From contig NZ_CP050902.1 in the NCBI RefSeq assembly GCF_012272695.1, positions 3,224,001-3,288,000 on the forward strand: 64,000 nt of DNA, read 5' to 3'. Origin of the DNA: Nocardioides sp. JQ2195. GTDB lineage: Bacteria > Actinomycetota > Actinomycetes > Propionibacteriales > Nocardioidaceae. Below, in pieces: positions 44,470 through 53,522 of this stretch; positions within the stretch are counted from its first letter, which is position 1, and every line of letters starts with the position of its first letter. Both the position numbers and the translations under genes were made by a program. Under the pieces are notes generated by a model, which was not told the origin of the DNA, made no database searches, and saw nothing but the letters and a program-made list of their open reading frames with translations.

Positions 44470-45122
44470 GCGTGGGCTCCATGATCCGCAACCGGCTCGT
44501 CGACTCGCCGGACTCGTTGGCGGAGAGGTTCCGTGCCAACCGGTGGGCGCAGTTCGCCGACACGTTCCCGGACCTGGCCGAGCTGCACGTCGTCGACCTG
44601 GGGGGCACCGTCAGCTCCTGGGCCCGCGCACCGATGCGCCCCCGGCACGTCACAGTCCTCACCCTGGAACCGGAGGGCGCCGATGCCTTCGACTGGATCG
44701 ATGCACACCGGGTCGACGCCTGCGCACTGCCTGCGGAGTTCGCCGACCTGCGGGCCGACCTCGTCTACTCCAACGCGGTCATCGAGCACGTGGGAGGCGC
44801 CGAACGACGCCAGCGCTTCGCTGACACCGTCCACCGTCTCGGTGACCGGCTGTGGGTGCAGACCCCCTACCGCTACTTTCCCGTGGAGCCGCACTGGCTG
44901 TTCCCCGGCTTCCAGTTCCTGCCGGTTGCCACGCGCGTGGCCATTGGCAGGCGGTGGAAGCTGGTGCACACGCCCAACGGCGACTACGACTCGATGCTCG
45001 AGAGCGTGTTGTCGGTCGAGCTGGTGGGCCTCACCGAGTTCCGTCACCTCTTTCCTGGCGCCGAGATCCGCCAGGAGCGAGTCGCCGGCCTGACCAAGTC
45101 GATCATCGCGGTGCGCTCGTGA
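44466..45122 (+). CDS. Class I SAM-dependent methyltransferase-like protein
   Basis: A 218-residue protein with the SAM-binding glycine motif LHVVDLGGTVSSW (about residues 39-51) and a following acidic strand end, LTLEPEGADAF. A later LVYSNAVIEHVGG is the typical motif of methyltransferases of polysaccharide loci. A role in O-methylating a sugar of the polymer is plausible. The gene overlaps both neighbours by 4 bp. Confidence 0.7.
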   Translation: MSVGSMIRNRLVDSPDSLAERFRANRWAQFADTFPDLAELHVVDLGGTVSSWARAPMRPRHVTVLTLEPEGADAFDWIDAHRVDACALPAEFADLRADLVYSNAVIEHVGGAERRQRFADTVHRLGDRLWVQTPYRYFPVEPHWLFPGFQFLPVATRVAIGRRWKLVHTPNGDYDSMLESVLSVELVGLTEFRHLFPGAEIRQERVAGLTKSIIAVRS

Positions 45123-46309
45123 GCACGATGTCGGCTGCCGCGACCGTGGCACGCACCCTCGACGAGGTGGAGTCCCTCCGCCCGATCTGGACCAGCCTGC
45201 CGGTACCCAACATCGATGCCCACATCGACTACTACCTGGCCGTCGTGCGTTCGTCTCCGCAGGTCCTGCGGCCCCATGTGATCCACCTGCCCAGGGAGCA
45301 CGGCGACCTGTTGGTCGTGGCCCGCCTGGTGGATCAGTCCTTTCCGCTCAGGTTGGGCTACCGGACGCTCGGAACGATCAGGGCGCGGACCCTCCTGGTC
45401 TCGTTCGACGGCATCCTCGGTGTCGAGACCACGGAGGATCGCAGGGTCGCGCTCGACCTGCTGCGCGAACAGCTGAGAGCCGGTGAGGCCGACGTGCTCG
45501 TGCTTCAGAAGGTCGAGGACGGTTGCGCACTGGACCTCGAGTTCCGGGCCACCTCCTCGCCGCTGTGGCAGACGACGACACCCAGCGTCGTCCGGCACCG
45601 TTTGACCGTTCCGAACTCGTTGTACGAGCTGCTCGAGAGCCGCCCATCACGCTCTCGCAAGCGCCTTCGACGCGAGATGAAGCTCTTCGACCGTGACTTC
45701 AAGGGTCGCTGGTCCCTCAAGAGGATCGACGCCGGCGGAGGTACCGACCAGCTGACCCAGGACATCGATGCCGTCGCCGCCCACAGCTATCAGCGTCACC
45801 TCGGCATCGGCAGCGTCGATGAACAGGTCCTGCACGCCCTCCGTGACCTGGCCCTGGACCGCGGTTGGTTGCGCGCCTGGATCCTCTACATGGATGCAGC
45901 ACCGGTCGCGTTCTGGTGGGGCATGCTCCACGAAGGCATCCTCGAGCCCGGCGCGACCGGTTTCGATCCTGCTCTCCGGTCGTCGGGTGTCGGCTTCTTC
46001 ACCCTGATGAAGATGCTCGAGGACACCTGCCTCGACCCGGACGTCAAGACCGTCGACTTCGGCTACGGCGAAGCCGACTACAAGCGACGCTTCGCGTCCG
46101 AGTCCAGCCTGCACTCAGACCTGCTCGTGTTTGCTGCCAAGCCGAGAGCGATGGCAGTGAGGGCTGCGCTGTTGGTCAACGGAGCGGTGGTCCGCGCGAC
46201 CACCCGCCTGCTCGAGCGGTCGGGTCGAGTCCGGTCGATCAGGCGACGCTGGCGCTCGCTCGCGCATGGACCCGACGCTGCCGCCGAAGGGTCAGCCGGT
46301 GGTCGATGA
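45119..46309 (+). CDS. GNAT/FemAB-like acyltransferase (CelD/BcsL type)
   Basis: A 396-residue protein with the Acetyltransf_6/CelD-BcsL fold. A basic core motif SRSRKRLRREMKLFDRDFKG and an acceptor-binding loop AAPVAFWWGMLHEGILEPGA lead to the conserved DFGYGEADYKRRFASE near residue 310. Such proteins acylate sugars in cellulose and capsule loci. A GTG start overlaps the methyltransferase stop by 4 bp. Its last 71 bp overlap the 3' end of the convergent Wzz-like gene. Confidence 0.75.
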   Translation: MSTMSAAATVARTLDEVESLRPIWTSLPVPNIDAHIDYYLAVVRSSPQVLRPHVIHLPREHGDLLVVARLVDQSFPLRLGYRTLGTIRARTLLVSFDGILGVETTEDRRVALDLLREQLRAGEADVLVLQKVEDGCALDLEFRATSSPLWQTTTPSVVRHRLTVPNSLYELLESRPSRSRKRLRREMKLFDRDFKGRWSLKRIDAGGGTDQLTQDIDAVAAHSYQRHLGIGSVDEQVLHALRDLALDRGWLRAWILYMDAAPVAFWWGMLHEGILEPGATGFDPALRSSGVGFFTLMKMLEDTCLDPDVKTVDFGYGEADYKRRFASESSLHSDLLVFAAKPRAMAVRAALLVNGAVVRATTRLLERSGRVRSIRRRWRSLAHGPDAAAEGSAGGR

Positions 46310-46913
46310 GGATGGTCAGCGCAAGGGTCAGCAGTCCACCGGTCAGCAGGCCTCCCACCACCACCCTGGAGACATGCCCAGTGACATAGGTGACCGGTGC
46401 TTGCACAGGGATCTCCTGGGTCGTGATCCTCTGGTCGGGATCCGTGCCGACCTGGATGCGCCGGAGCTCGCGCTTGATGTCGCGGACGGCCGATTCACGG
46501 TGGACGAGGACCTCGTCGGCGTCGGGACCGACCACTTGGACGCTGAGCATCGGTGCGGTGAAGTTGTAGTCCCACTGGCCTCCCGAGTTGGGCAGCTTCA
46601 CCAAGGTCCCGTCGCGAACTCCCGTGCTGGCGAGGGAGACCTCCTGGCTGGTGGCCGCACTCGTCTCGGTGTTGGCATTCACGAGCCGCTCGACCAACCC
46701 AGCCGTGGCGATCAAGCTCTCGGACTGGTCCACCAACGTGGTGTCGGTGACCTGCTCCGCGGAACGAGGGGCGACCAGGGCCACGTCGACCCGCGAGGTG
46801 TAGACACCCGGTCGGCCCACCAGCAGGAAGGTGAGGAACGCGGTCACCACGAGCCCACCCAGGGCGAGGTACCAGCGTCGACGAAGCACGATCAGGCACT
46901 CTGCCGTGGTCAC
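46239..46913 (-). CDS. Wzz-like chain-length-determinant protein, kinase-less
   Basis: A 224-residue protein with two transmembrane helices, one near each end (about 15-33, WYLALGGLVVTAFLTFLLVG, and about 182-202, VVVGGLLTGGLLTLALTIL). Between them is a periplasmic region with YTSRVDVALVAPRSAEQVTD, the pattern of Wzz/chain-length proteins. No tyrosine-kinase domain is attached. It is the only minus-strand gene in this part and is divergent from another Wzz-like gene. Its last 71 bp overlap the convergent acyltransferase gene. Confidence 0.75.
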   Translation of the reverse strand: MTTAECLIVLRRRWYLALGGLVVTAFLTFLLVGRPGVYTSRVDVALVAPRSAEQVTDTTLVDQSESLIATAGLVERLVNANTETSAATSQEVSLASTGVRDGTLVKLPNSGGQWDYNFTAPMLSVQVVGPDADEVLVHRESAVRDIKRELRRIQVGTDPDQRITTQEIPVQAPVTYVTGHVSRVVVGGLLTGGLLTLALTILIDHRLTLRRQRRVHARASASVA

Positions 46914-47071
46914 CGCAGGTTCCCCCTCCTCATCGAGCTCGAGCCAATTCTAGGTGGGGCTCACGACGTTGGACGCAGTTTTCCGGTTTCGGGGTCAGCC
47001 CGGGCCACGGTTCATAGACTGGTGGGCGCGGTCGCACCCGTTCTGTCGATCGCTGAGATGGGGCGTTAGCC

Positions 47072-47821
47072 ATGTACCTCCGAGACCTCTTGACGAGTTG
47101 CCTGCGGCGATGGCCGCTGCTGCTGGTCTGCCTTGCCGTCACGGCAGGGGCGACCTACGCGGTCTTCATGGCGATCTCGCCGTCCTATGAGTCCCAGGCC
47201 TCGGTCGTCCTGGTCCCGCCGCAGAGCAAGGAACAACCTGACCAGAACAGGTACCTCGGCCTCGGTGGCCTGAAGCAGTCCGCCGACGTGCTGGCCCGCA
47301 CGATGATGTCGGAGGAGACCACCGCCGCGATCCGCGACGCTGCTCCGGAGGCCACCTACCAGGTGGAGCCGGACTGGGCCACGAGCGCCCCGATCCTGGA
47401 CGTGAAGGTCACCAGCGACACAGCGCAGAGTGCTGAGGCCATGCTCGAGACGATCCTGCGCAGGATCCCGGTGAACCTCCGCAACCTGCAGGAGTCGGTC
47501 GACATCGCCGCGTCCAACCAGATCACGCAGGTCCTGGTCTCGCGCGACACTGCCCCGGACCCCGTCGAGAAGCTGCGCATCCGGCTCGCCGGGCTCACCT
47601 TGGCGGGACTCCTGCTGATGAGCGCCCTCCTCATCGCGGCCGTCGACGGGCTGATGCTCCGGAGGAGCTCGCGCGACAAGGTCACGGCCGCCTCCAGGAC
47701 GAGATCGCCCAAGGGCGAGGGCGGCAACGCCACGAAGTCCCGACCGGCCGGCCATGGATCCGATCCGAAGGAGGACCAGTCCTCCGGCACCTCCGATCTC
47801 GAGCCAGTCTCTCGCACCTGA
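47072..47821 (+). CDS. Wzz-like chain-length-determinant protein, second copy
   Basis: A 249-residue protein with the same layout as its divergent neighbour. It has two transmembrane helices (about 13-31, WPLLLVCLAVTAGATYAVF, and about 168-188, LAGLTLAGLLLMSALLIAAV), a periplasmic region starting SYESQASVVLVPPQSKEQPD, and a basic cytoplasmic tail (about 195-249). A polymer-length control role with the Wzy-like gene 12 bp downstream is the natural reading. A possible -10 (TAGACT, 47015-47020) lies 51 bp upstream. Confidence 0.75.
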   Translation: MYLRDLLTSCLRRWPLLLVCLAVTAGATYAVFMAISPSYESQASVVLVPPQSKEQPDQNRYLGLGGLKQSADVLARTMMSEETTAAIRDAAPEATYQVEPDWATSAPILDVKVTSDTAQSAEAMLETILRRIPVNLRNLQESVDIAASNQITQVLVSRDTAPDPVEKLRIRLAGLTLAGLLLMSALLIAAVDGLMLRRSSRDKVTAASRTRSPKGEGGNATKSRPAGHGSDPKEDQSSGTSDLEPVSRT

Positions 47822-47833
47822 CGGACCCGAGAC

Positions 47834-49177
47834 ATGTTGCTCAGCGAGAACTCACGCGCCAAGCGCTTGGACGGCGTCACCTACCTCACGGTGTTCCTGG
47901 TGGCCGCCTTCGCGATCGAGTCCCGCTACGTCGTGGGCCCCTTGGGCGCTGCCGGCACCCCCGCACAGCTGATCGCGCTGACGGGCCTGGGCTGGTGGCT
48001 CTACTACCAGGTCCAGCGCACCCACTCCGATGGCTGGATGGTGCATCCGGTCCGGATCGGACTGTTCGCCCTCCTCCTGGCCTACATGGCGAGCTTCGTT
48101 GCCGCGATGGCACGGCCCATCGACGGGGTGGAGACCAGCAGCGCCACGCTCGGCATGGTCGGGGTCCTCGGCTGGCTGGGCATCGGCCTCCTGGCGCACG
48201 ACGGCGTTCCGACACACGAGCGCTTCGATGTCCTGGTGCGCCGACTCGTGCTGGCCACCGCGTTGCTGGGTGCCCTTGGCGTCGCACAGTTCCTGACCCA
48301 CGACTCGCTGATCCGCTGGTTCACCATTCCCGGGCTGCAGACCAGCGCGCCGCTCGGTGACCTGATGAGCCGGGCCGGTTTCACCCGCCCGGCCGGCACC
48401 GCACTGCACCCCATCGAGTTCGGTGCCGTGCTGACCACCGTCCTGCCGATCGCCATCGCCAGGGCCCGCACGCATGCTGCCGGTCGACACCCGGGTGCTT
48501 GGTTGTGCGTCCTGGCAATCGCCTTGGGGATTGTCGTGTCAGGGTCACGCTCGGCCATCCTGGCCGCGCTTGTGGGGCTCGTGGTTCTCGGCGCCGCGTG
48601 GTCCTACAGAACCCGGATGATGGCGGTCGTCCTGGTCGGCATCCTCCTCGGATTCGTGGCCGTGGCCCTCCCCGGGGTCTCGGGCAGCTTGTTCAAGCTG
48701 TTCACCGGATTCGCCGAGGACGGGAGCACGCAGTCACGCACCGGCTCCTACACCATCGTCTCCGAGTTCTTCGAGCGTCAGCCCTGGTTCGGCCGAGGAC
48801 CCTCGACCTTCCTCCCGAGCTATCGCATCCTCGACAACCAGTACCTCCTGCTCCTGGTCGACATCGGAATCGTCGGCCTGCTCGTCTTCCTGGCGCTGAT
48901 GTTCGCGGCCATCGGCAGCGCCTGGGCAGCACGGCGGCTGTCGACGAACAGGGGCACGAAGGAGATGGCGCAATCCCTCAGTGCCGCAGTCGCCGCAGCA
49001 GGATTCGGACTCGGCACCTACGACGGCTTCAGCTTCCCCATGGGCACGTCCGTGCTCTTCCTGGTGATCGGACTGAGCGGCACGATCTGGCGACTGGTCA
49101 GGCTCGAGGACTGTGACTCCGGCCCGTCAATACCCGATCTTGGGTATTTCGACTCGGCGGAGAGTGACCTAAGGTGA
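47834..49177 (+). CDS. O-antigen ligase/Wzy-like polymerase
   Basis: A 447-residue membrane protein with about 12 hydrophobic segments and a large periplasmic loop (about 290-345) of the Wzy/WaaL type. Diagnostic features are AIALGIVVSGSRSAILAALV, and TGSYTIVSEFFERQPWFGRG followed by DNQYLLLLVDIGIVGLLVF. It would polymerise or ligate the repeat unit moved by the Wzx-like flippase encoded on the other strand. It begins 12 bp after the Wzz-like gene. Confidence 0.88.
   Translation: MLLSENSRAKRLDGVTYLTVFLVAAFAIESRYVVGPLGAAGTPAQLIALTGLGWWLYYQVQRTHSDGWMVHPVRIGLFALLLAYMASFVAAMARPIDGVETSSATLGMVGVLGWLGIGLLAHDGVPTHERFDVLVRRLVLATALLGALGVAQFLTHDSLIRWFTIPGLQTSAPLGDLMSRAGFTRPAGTALHPIEFGAVLTTVLPIAIARARTHAAGRHPGAWLCVLAIALGIVVSGSRSAILAALVGLVVLGAAWSYRTRMMAVVLVGILLGFVAVALPGVSGSLFKLFTGFAEDGSTQSRTGSYTIVSEFFERQPWFGRGPSTFLPSYRILDNQYLLLLVDIGIVGLLVFLALMFAAIGSAWAARRLSTNRGTKEMAQSLSAAVAAAGFGLGTYDGFSFPMGTSVLFLVIGLSGTIWRLVRLEDCDSGPSIPDLGYFDSAESDLR
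49129..49148. other. Hairpin inside the Wzy-like gene 3' end
   Basis: AATACCC (49129-49135) pairs with GGGTATT (49142-49148), with GATCTT as loop, 30 bp before the stop codon. It may be an mRNA structure or a DNA-binding site; it is AT-rich compared with the surroundings. Function unknown. Confidence 0.4.
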
Positions 49178-49271
49178 CCCGTCGAGCACCGGCCTCGAGG
49201 GAATGCCTTGGAGCATGCCCATCGCGACCCCGCCTCGGTGCTCTTGGGGGGCCGACACAGGGAGAGCACAC

Positions 49272-50207
49272 ATGCACCGCCGGAACGGCCGATTCGCACG
49301 ACTTCACATCGTGGTGGCGGCCTTGAGACGAGCGACCACCATCAGCTTGGCCGGGACCTTCCTGGTCGTCAGTGCCATCACCACTGGGTACCTGCTCAAG
49401 CCGACCTCGACACAAACTCCTTCAGCCGAGCCAGAGCCAGGCGCCTCGACGGCCACAGTGGAGCGAATGCGAAAGGGGTGGCCAACGAAGGAGACGTCGG
49501 GCGCCCACGGCACGCTTCGATCGATCCAGGGCCGCACGATCACACGCGACGGAGCGGTCCTGCGCAACGTGCGGGTCAACGGGCAGCTGACGATCATGGC
49601 CGACGACGTCGTCCTCGACAACGTCTACGTCAAGACGTCGAGCGCCTACGGCGTGCTGGTCTACGGCCACCGTGCCAAGGTCAGGGACACCACCATCGAG
49701 GGCACACCCGGTCCGACCTTGGCCGGCCTCGTCGCCTACGAGGGCGGATCCTTCGTCGCACGGCGCATCCACGTCTTCAGGACCGAGGACGGAGTCCGGA
49801 TGGCAAGCAACTGCATCCTCACCGACTCCCTCATCCACGGACTCCGCGGCAGCCCCGAGTCGCACTTCGACGCCGTCACCGCCGACGGCTACACCGGTTG
49901 GCGCATCCTCCGCAACCGGATCCTCAACCACCACAGCCAGACCGCGGCTGTCTGGGTGGGCGATCCTCGTTACCGCGACTCGGCGGGCCTTCTCAAGAAC
50001 AACTTCATCGCCGGTGGTGGCTACTCGATCTACGGTGGGCCCGGGCAGCGGGCCGGGATCCGGGTCATCGACAACACCTTCTCCACGAAGCACTTCCCCC
50101 GCTCCGGCTACTGGGGTCCCGTCGCCTACTGGGAGTCCAGCGGCAACACGTGGTCGGGCAACGTGTGGCGCGGCGGTCGCCGCGACGGTTCCAGGGTCAG
50201 GCCGTAG
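49272..50207 (+). CDS. Secreted right-handed beta-helix protein
   Basis: A 311-residue exported protein with a signal-anchor (about 20-42, AALRRATTISLAGTFLVVSA). A right-handed parallel beta-helix follows: repeated turns such as VVLDNVYVKTSSAYGVLVYG, KVRDTTIEGTPGPTLAG, ILNHHSQTAAVW. Proteins of this fold in polysaccharide loci are often lyases or epimerases acting on the polymer, but no catalytic Asp/Arg arrangement can be assigned. The ATG at 49272 has GGAGAG upstream. It is followed 2 bp later by a glycosyltransferase gene. Confidence 0.7.
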   Translation: MHRRNGRFARLHIVVAALRRATTISLAGTFLVVSAITTGYLLKPTSTQTPSAEPEPGASTATVERMRKGWPTKETSGAHGTLRSIQGRTITRDGAVLRNVRVNGQLTIMADDVVLDNVYVKTSSAYGVLVYGHRAKVRDTTIEGTPGPTLAGLVAYEGGSFVARRIHVFRTEDGVRMASNCILTDSLIHGLRGSPESHFDAVTADGYTGWRILRNRILNHHSQTAAVWVGDPRYRDSAGLLKNNFIAGGGYSIYGGPGQRAGIRVIDNTFSTKHFPRSGYWGPVAYWESSGNTWSGNVWRGGRRDGSRVRP

Positions 50208-50209
50208 CC

Positions 50210-51109
50210 ATGGTGGCCGGGATCGACGTGGTGGTGGTGACCCACAACAGTGAGCGGGTCATCGGCGACCTGCTCGATTCGCTCGGTCCCGCCCTGGACG
50301 GTCTCCCGGCCCGCACCGTGGTCGTGGACAACGGGTCCACCGACGACACCTGCGCAGTGGTCGCGCAACACCCCGACTGCGTGTTGGTGCGCTCGGACAA
50401 CCGCGGGTACGCGGCGGGCATCAACCTCGGCGTCGCCACCCTGGAGGGCGAGGGATCCATCCTCGTCCTGAACCCTGACGTCCGGCTCTCTCCCGGTTGC
50501 GTCCGCGCCCTCATGGGTGCGCTGGAGGTTCCGGGCACCGGCATTGCTGCCCCCCGGGTGTTGAACGAGGACGGCTCCCTCTTCCACTCACTGCGCCGCG
50601 AGCCCACGTTGGGCCGCGCCCTCGGCCTGGGTCGAACCGGTCTCGGTTTCCTGAGCGAGACGGTGTCGGACGACGCCGTCTATGACGCTCCACAGGTCAC
50701 CGACTGGGCACTGGGCGCTGTCCTGCTCGTCTCCCGCTCGTGCCATGACGCACTGGGCGGCTGGGACGAATCCTTCTTCCTCTATTCCGAGGAGACCGAC
50801 ATCTGTCTTCGCGCCGCCGACCTCGGCATGGTCACGCGCTACGTGCCGGCGGCCGTGTGCACACACATCGGCGGCGCCTCGGGGCGATCCCCACGCATCC
50901 ACGCCATGCAGATCGTCAACCGGGTCCGCCTCTATCGCCGCCGTCACGGCGCAGCCACGAGCTGGCTCTACCTGGCCCTGTCAGTGGCCAGCGAGGTCTC
51001 GTGGCTGTTGCGGGGGAAGGCAGAGTCACGGGAGGCGATCGTCAGCCTGCTGTCGCCACGCCGCCGCCCGCCCGAGCTCCAGTGCTCACAGCAGATGATG
51101 CCGATCTGA
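50210..51109 (+). CDS. Family 2 glycosyltransferase
   Basis: A 299-residue GT-A fold enzyme of family 2. It opens with DVVVVTHNSERVIGDLLDSL. VVVDNGSTDDTCAVVAQHPD holds the nucleotide-binding Asp, GYAAGINLGVATLEGEG follows, and LVLNPDVRLS contains the DXD-like metal site. The C-terminal part (GGWDESFFLYSEETDICLR) resembles rhamnosyltransferases. Starts 2 bp after the beta-helix gene and is followed 21 bp later by another glycosyltransferase. Donor sugar unknown. Confidence 0.9.
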   Translation: MVAGIDVVVVTHNSERVIGDLLDSLGPALDGLPARTVVVDNGSTDDTCAVVAQHPDCVLVRSDNRGYAAGINLGVATLEGEGSILVLNPDVRLSPGCVRALMGALEVPGTGIAAPRVLNEDGSLFHSLRREPTLGRALGLGRTGLGFLSETVSDDAVYDAPQVTDWALGAVLLVSRSCHDALGGWDESFFLYSEETDICLRAADLGMVTRYVPAAVCTHIGGASGRSPRIHAMQIVNRVRLYRRRHGAATSWLYLALSVASEVSWLLRGKAESREAIVSLLSPRRRPPELQCSQQMMPI

Positions 51110-51130
51110 GCTCGTGGAGGTGATGGTGGC

Positions 51131-52318
51131 ATGAGCAGCGCGCAGACGGACCCAAGCCGTCCCTTGGTGGTCTGGCAAGCGGGAGTTGCCTGGGACGGAG
51201 TGACAGGGACGGACTGGCACCTGGTCAATCATCTCAGCCGCCACGTCGACGTGCTCTGGGTCGACCCGCCCGTCTCGATCGTCACTCCGCTGCGCGCACG
51301 ACAGAGGCCGGCGCTGAGGCCCCGCCTCGACGTGGTCGCTCCACGGATCACCCGCCTCAGGTGCTCGGCGCCACCGTTCGCCTTCCGCCCCGGTCTGGAC
51401 CGGATCACTGTCGCGCTCGCCCGCGCAGCGATCAGGTCGTCCCTGGGACACCTGGAGCAGGTTCCGGAGGCCGTGGTCTCGACCTCGCCACTGCCAGCAC
51501 TCGACGTGGTGGCGCGAGCGCGCCGCATCTACTTCGCGACCGACGACTTCTCGGCAGGCGCCGAGCTCATGGGCAAACGAGCCCGGCGGTTCCAACAGAT
51601 CGAGCAGCGGCGAGTCCGGGAGGCGGATGTCCTCGGCGCGGTGTCTCCCGAGATCGTGGCTCGATGGGCGCCGGTCGAGCAGCCCACGTTCGTGCTCCCC
51701 AACGGCTGCGACGTGCAGCACTTCGCCGGCGTGGAGACTGCTCCCCTTCCCACCGACGTCTCGTTGCCGAGGCCCATCATCGGCCTGGTGGGACAACTCA
51801 CGCCACGGATCGACCTGTCCCTGCTGGAGGCCGTGGCGGACGCCGGCATGTCGCTGCTCCTGGTCGGCCCCCGACAGGTCGACTTCGAGCCCCAGCGGGT
51901 GCGTCGGCTCCTCGAACGAGCCAACGTGGTCGCTGTCGGTCAGAAGCGCTTCGAGGAACTGCCCTCGTACCTGCGCATGATCGACGTCGGCCTCACTCCC
52001 TACACGGGTGACGCGTTCAACCTGGCCAGCTTCCCGCTCAAGACCCTCGAGTACCTCTCGGCCGGTCGACCGGTGGTCTCGACACCCCTGCCCGCCGTCG
52101 AGCGTCTCGCAGCACCGGGAGTGCGCACCGCCGCCACCCCCGATGAGTTCGTGACCGCGGTCAGGTCGACCCTTGCCGCCCAGGTCGCGCACCCGGGTGC
52201 ATCAGAGGAACTGCGCAGCTTCGCCCGGCGACACGACTGGTCCGCCCGAGCCGCCACCTTCCTTGCGGACACCGGACTGGATCGCGACCTGCCGGGTGTC
52301 AGAGGGGCCGGGCGTTGA
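51131..52318 (+). CDS. GT-B fold glycosyltransferase
   Basis: A 395-residue protein of the GT-B fold. The N-terminal domain begins PLVVWQAGVAWDGVTGTDWH, and the C-terminal domain has VLPNGCDVQHF, IGLVGQLTPRIDLSLLEAVA and ASFPLKTLEYLSAGRPVVST, the family 1/4-like donor-binding loop. It is the last plus-strand gene of the locus and overlaps the convergent glycosyltransferase by 20 bp at the 3' end. Confidence 0.85.
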   Translation: MSSAQTDPSRPLVVWQAGVAWDGVTGTDWHLVNHLSRHVDVLWVDPPVSIVTPLRARQRPALRPRLDVVAPRITRLRCSAPPFAFRPGLDRITVALARAAIRSSLGHLEQVPEAVVSTSPLPALDVVARARRIYFATDDFSAGAELMGKRARRFQQIEQRRVREADVLGAVSPEIVARWAPVEQPTFVLPNGCDVQHFAGVETAPLPTDVSLPRPIIGLVGQLTPRIDLSLLEAVADAGMSLLLVGPRQVDFEPQRVRRLLERANVVAVGQKRFEELPSYLRMIDVGLTPYTGDAFNLASFPLKTLEYLSAGRPVVSTPLPAVERLAAPGVRTAATPDEFVTAVRSTLAAQVAHPGASEELRSFARRHDWSARAATFLADTGLDRDLPGVRGAGR

Positions 52319-53522
52319 AGTCGTCCACGGCAACGCGCCCACGGTGTCGCTCCACCCTGCGTCGCACCTTGTAGGAGATCAGCCCCGCGCCAGACCTGGT
52401 CGTGTCCGACAGGACGCGAGGAGCGGAGGCCCGGCGGTCAAGGGCGTCCCGATAGACGGCCTCCTGCAGACCTGCAGCGGCATCCAGCGCAAACCTGGAG
52501 ACGACGAGCTCCCGGCCGAACGCACCCAGGTCTGCCCGCAGCCCGGGGTCCCGCAGTCGACGCAGCACGCAGCAGAGATGCTCGACGGCGCGCTCGGGGT
52601 CCAGGCTTCCCCGGCCATACCAACCCTGGGCCAAGAACGTCGGACACGTTTCCGGGGTCAACAGCTCGAAGAAGCCTCCCTCGCCCTGGACCACGAGCGG
52701 CTTCCCGAAGGCCAGGCACCGCAGTGCCGAACCACCCATCCCGATGCACACGTCTGCCGAGCCGTAGGCCCAGCGTGGATCCGGTGACTCCCCCGGCACG
52801 AGCACGACCGTTCGACCCGCTGCGGCGTTGGCGCTCGCGGCGGCCCGGCGCACTGTTCCGAGCTCGGGACCACCTCCGACCACCACGAGCTGCACCACCT
52901 GCTCTGCCGCGAGCTCCTGCACGGCACGCACCGCCGTGAGCACTCCTTCGAGCTTCAGCTCCCTCACCAGACGTGAGACCACGACGATCCGCAGGGCCCC
53001 GGGTTCGAGCCCCACGACGTCGACAGGTGGCTCCGGACAGACGCCCGGGGCATTCTCCCTCGCATCCACAGGCGGCTCGAGCAGGTGCACCGGACCTGAG
53101 TGACTGGCTCGGACATGGTCCCGGATCTGGGCCGTGCCCACGACGAGTGGAAGAGACGAAGGAAGGAAGGGAGCCACCGACATCGACATCACGGTGCCAA
53201 CAGCGGTCGACCGGCCGATGCCACCCCGGGTGGCGGCGTACGCCTCGAGGATCGGCGGCCACTCGTAGCCATGGACGACATCGATCCTGCGGCTCCTGAC
53301 CAGGCGTCGAAGGTCGGCAGCGGTCTCCCACCCGGGGCGCAACCGTGCCTCGCGACGCACGACGTGCTCGAGTCCCAGGGCGTGCACACGGTCGACCAGT
53401 GGCCCCGGCTCGGAGTAGACCAGCACCTCGTGTCCCTGGGCGGTCGCTGCTGCAGCGAGCTCGACCGCGTTGAGCTGACTGCCGCCGATCTCCATGCTGT
53501 GCGGATAGACCACCACCCTCAT
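52299..53522 (-). CDS. GT-B fold glycosyltransferase (GT4-like)
   Basis: A 407-residue family 4-like glycosyltransferase. It opens with MRVVVYPHSMEIGGSQLNAV, with the Gly-Gly acceptor loop. The donor-binding part has RIVVVSRLVRELKLEGVLTA and LVVVGGGPELGTVRRAA, followed by MGGSALRCLAFGKPLVVQGE instead of the classic EAMAxG-type motif. The ATG at 53522 overlaps the Wzx-like gene stop by 4 bp, and the gene tail overlaps the convergent glycosyltransferase by 20 bp. Confidence 0.88.
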   Translation of the reverse strand: MRVVVYPHSMEIGGSQLNAVELAAAATAQGHEVLVYSEPGPLVDRVHALGLEHVVRREARLRPGWETAADLRRLVRSRRIDVVHGYEWPPILEAYAATRGGIGRSTAVGTVMSMSVAPFLPSSLPLVVGTAQIRDHVRASHSGPVHLLEPPVDARENAPGVCPEPPVDVVGLEPGALRIVVVSRLVRELKLEGVLTAVRAVQELAAEQVVQLVVVGGGPELGTVRRAAASANAAAGRTVVLVPGESPDPRWAYGSADVCIGMGGSALRCLAFGKPLVVQGEGGFFELLTPETCPTFLAQGWYGRGSLDPERAVEHLCCVLRRLRDPGLRADLGAFGRELVVSRFALDAAAGLQEAVYRDALDRRASAPRVLSDTTRSGAGLISYKVRRRVERHRGRVAVDDFNARPL

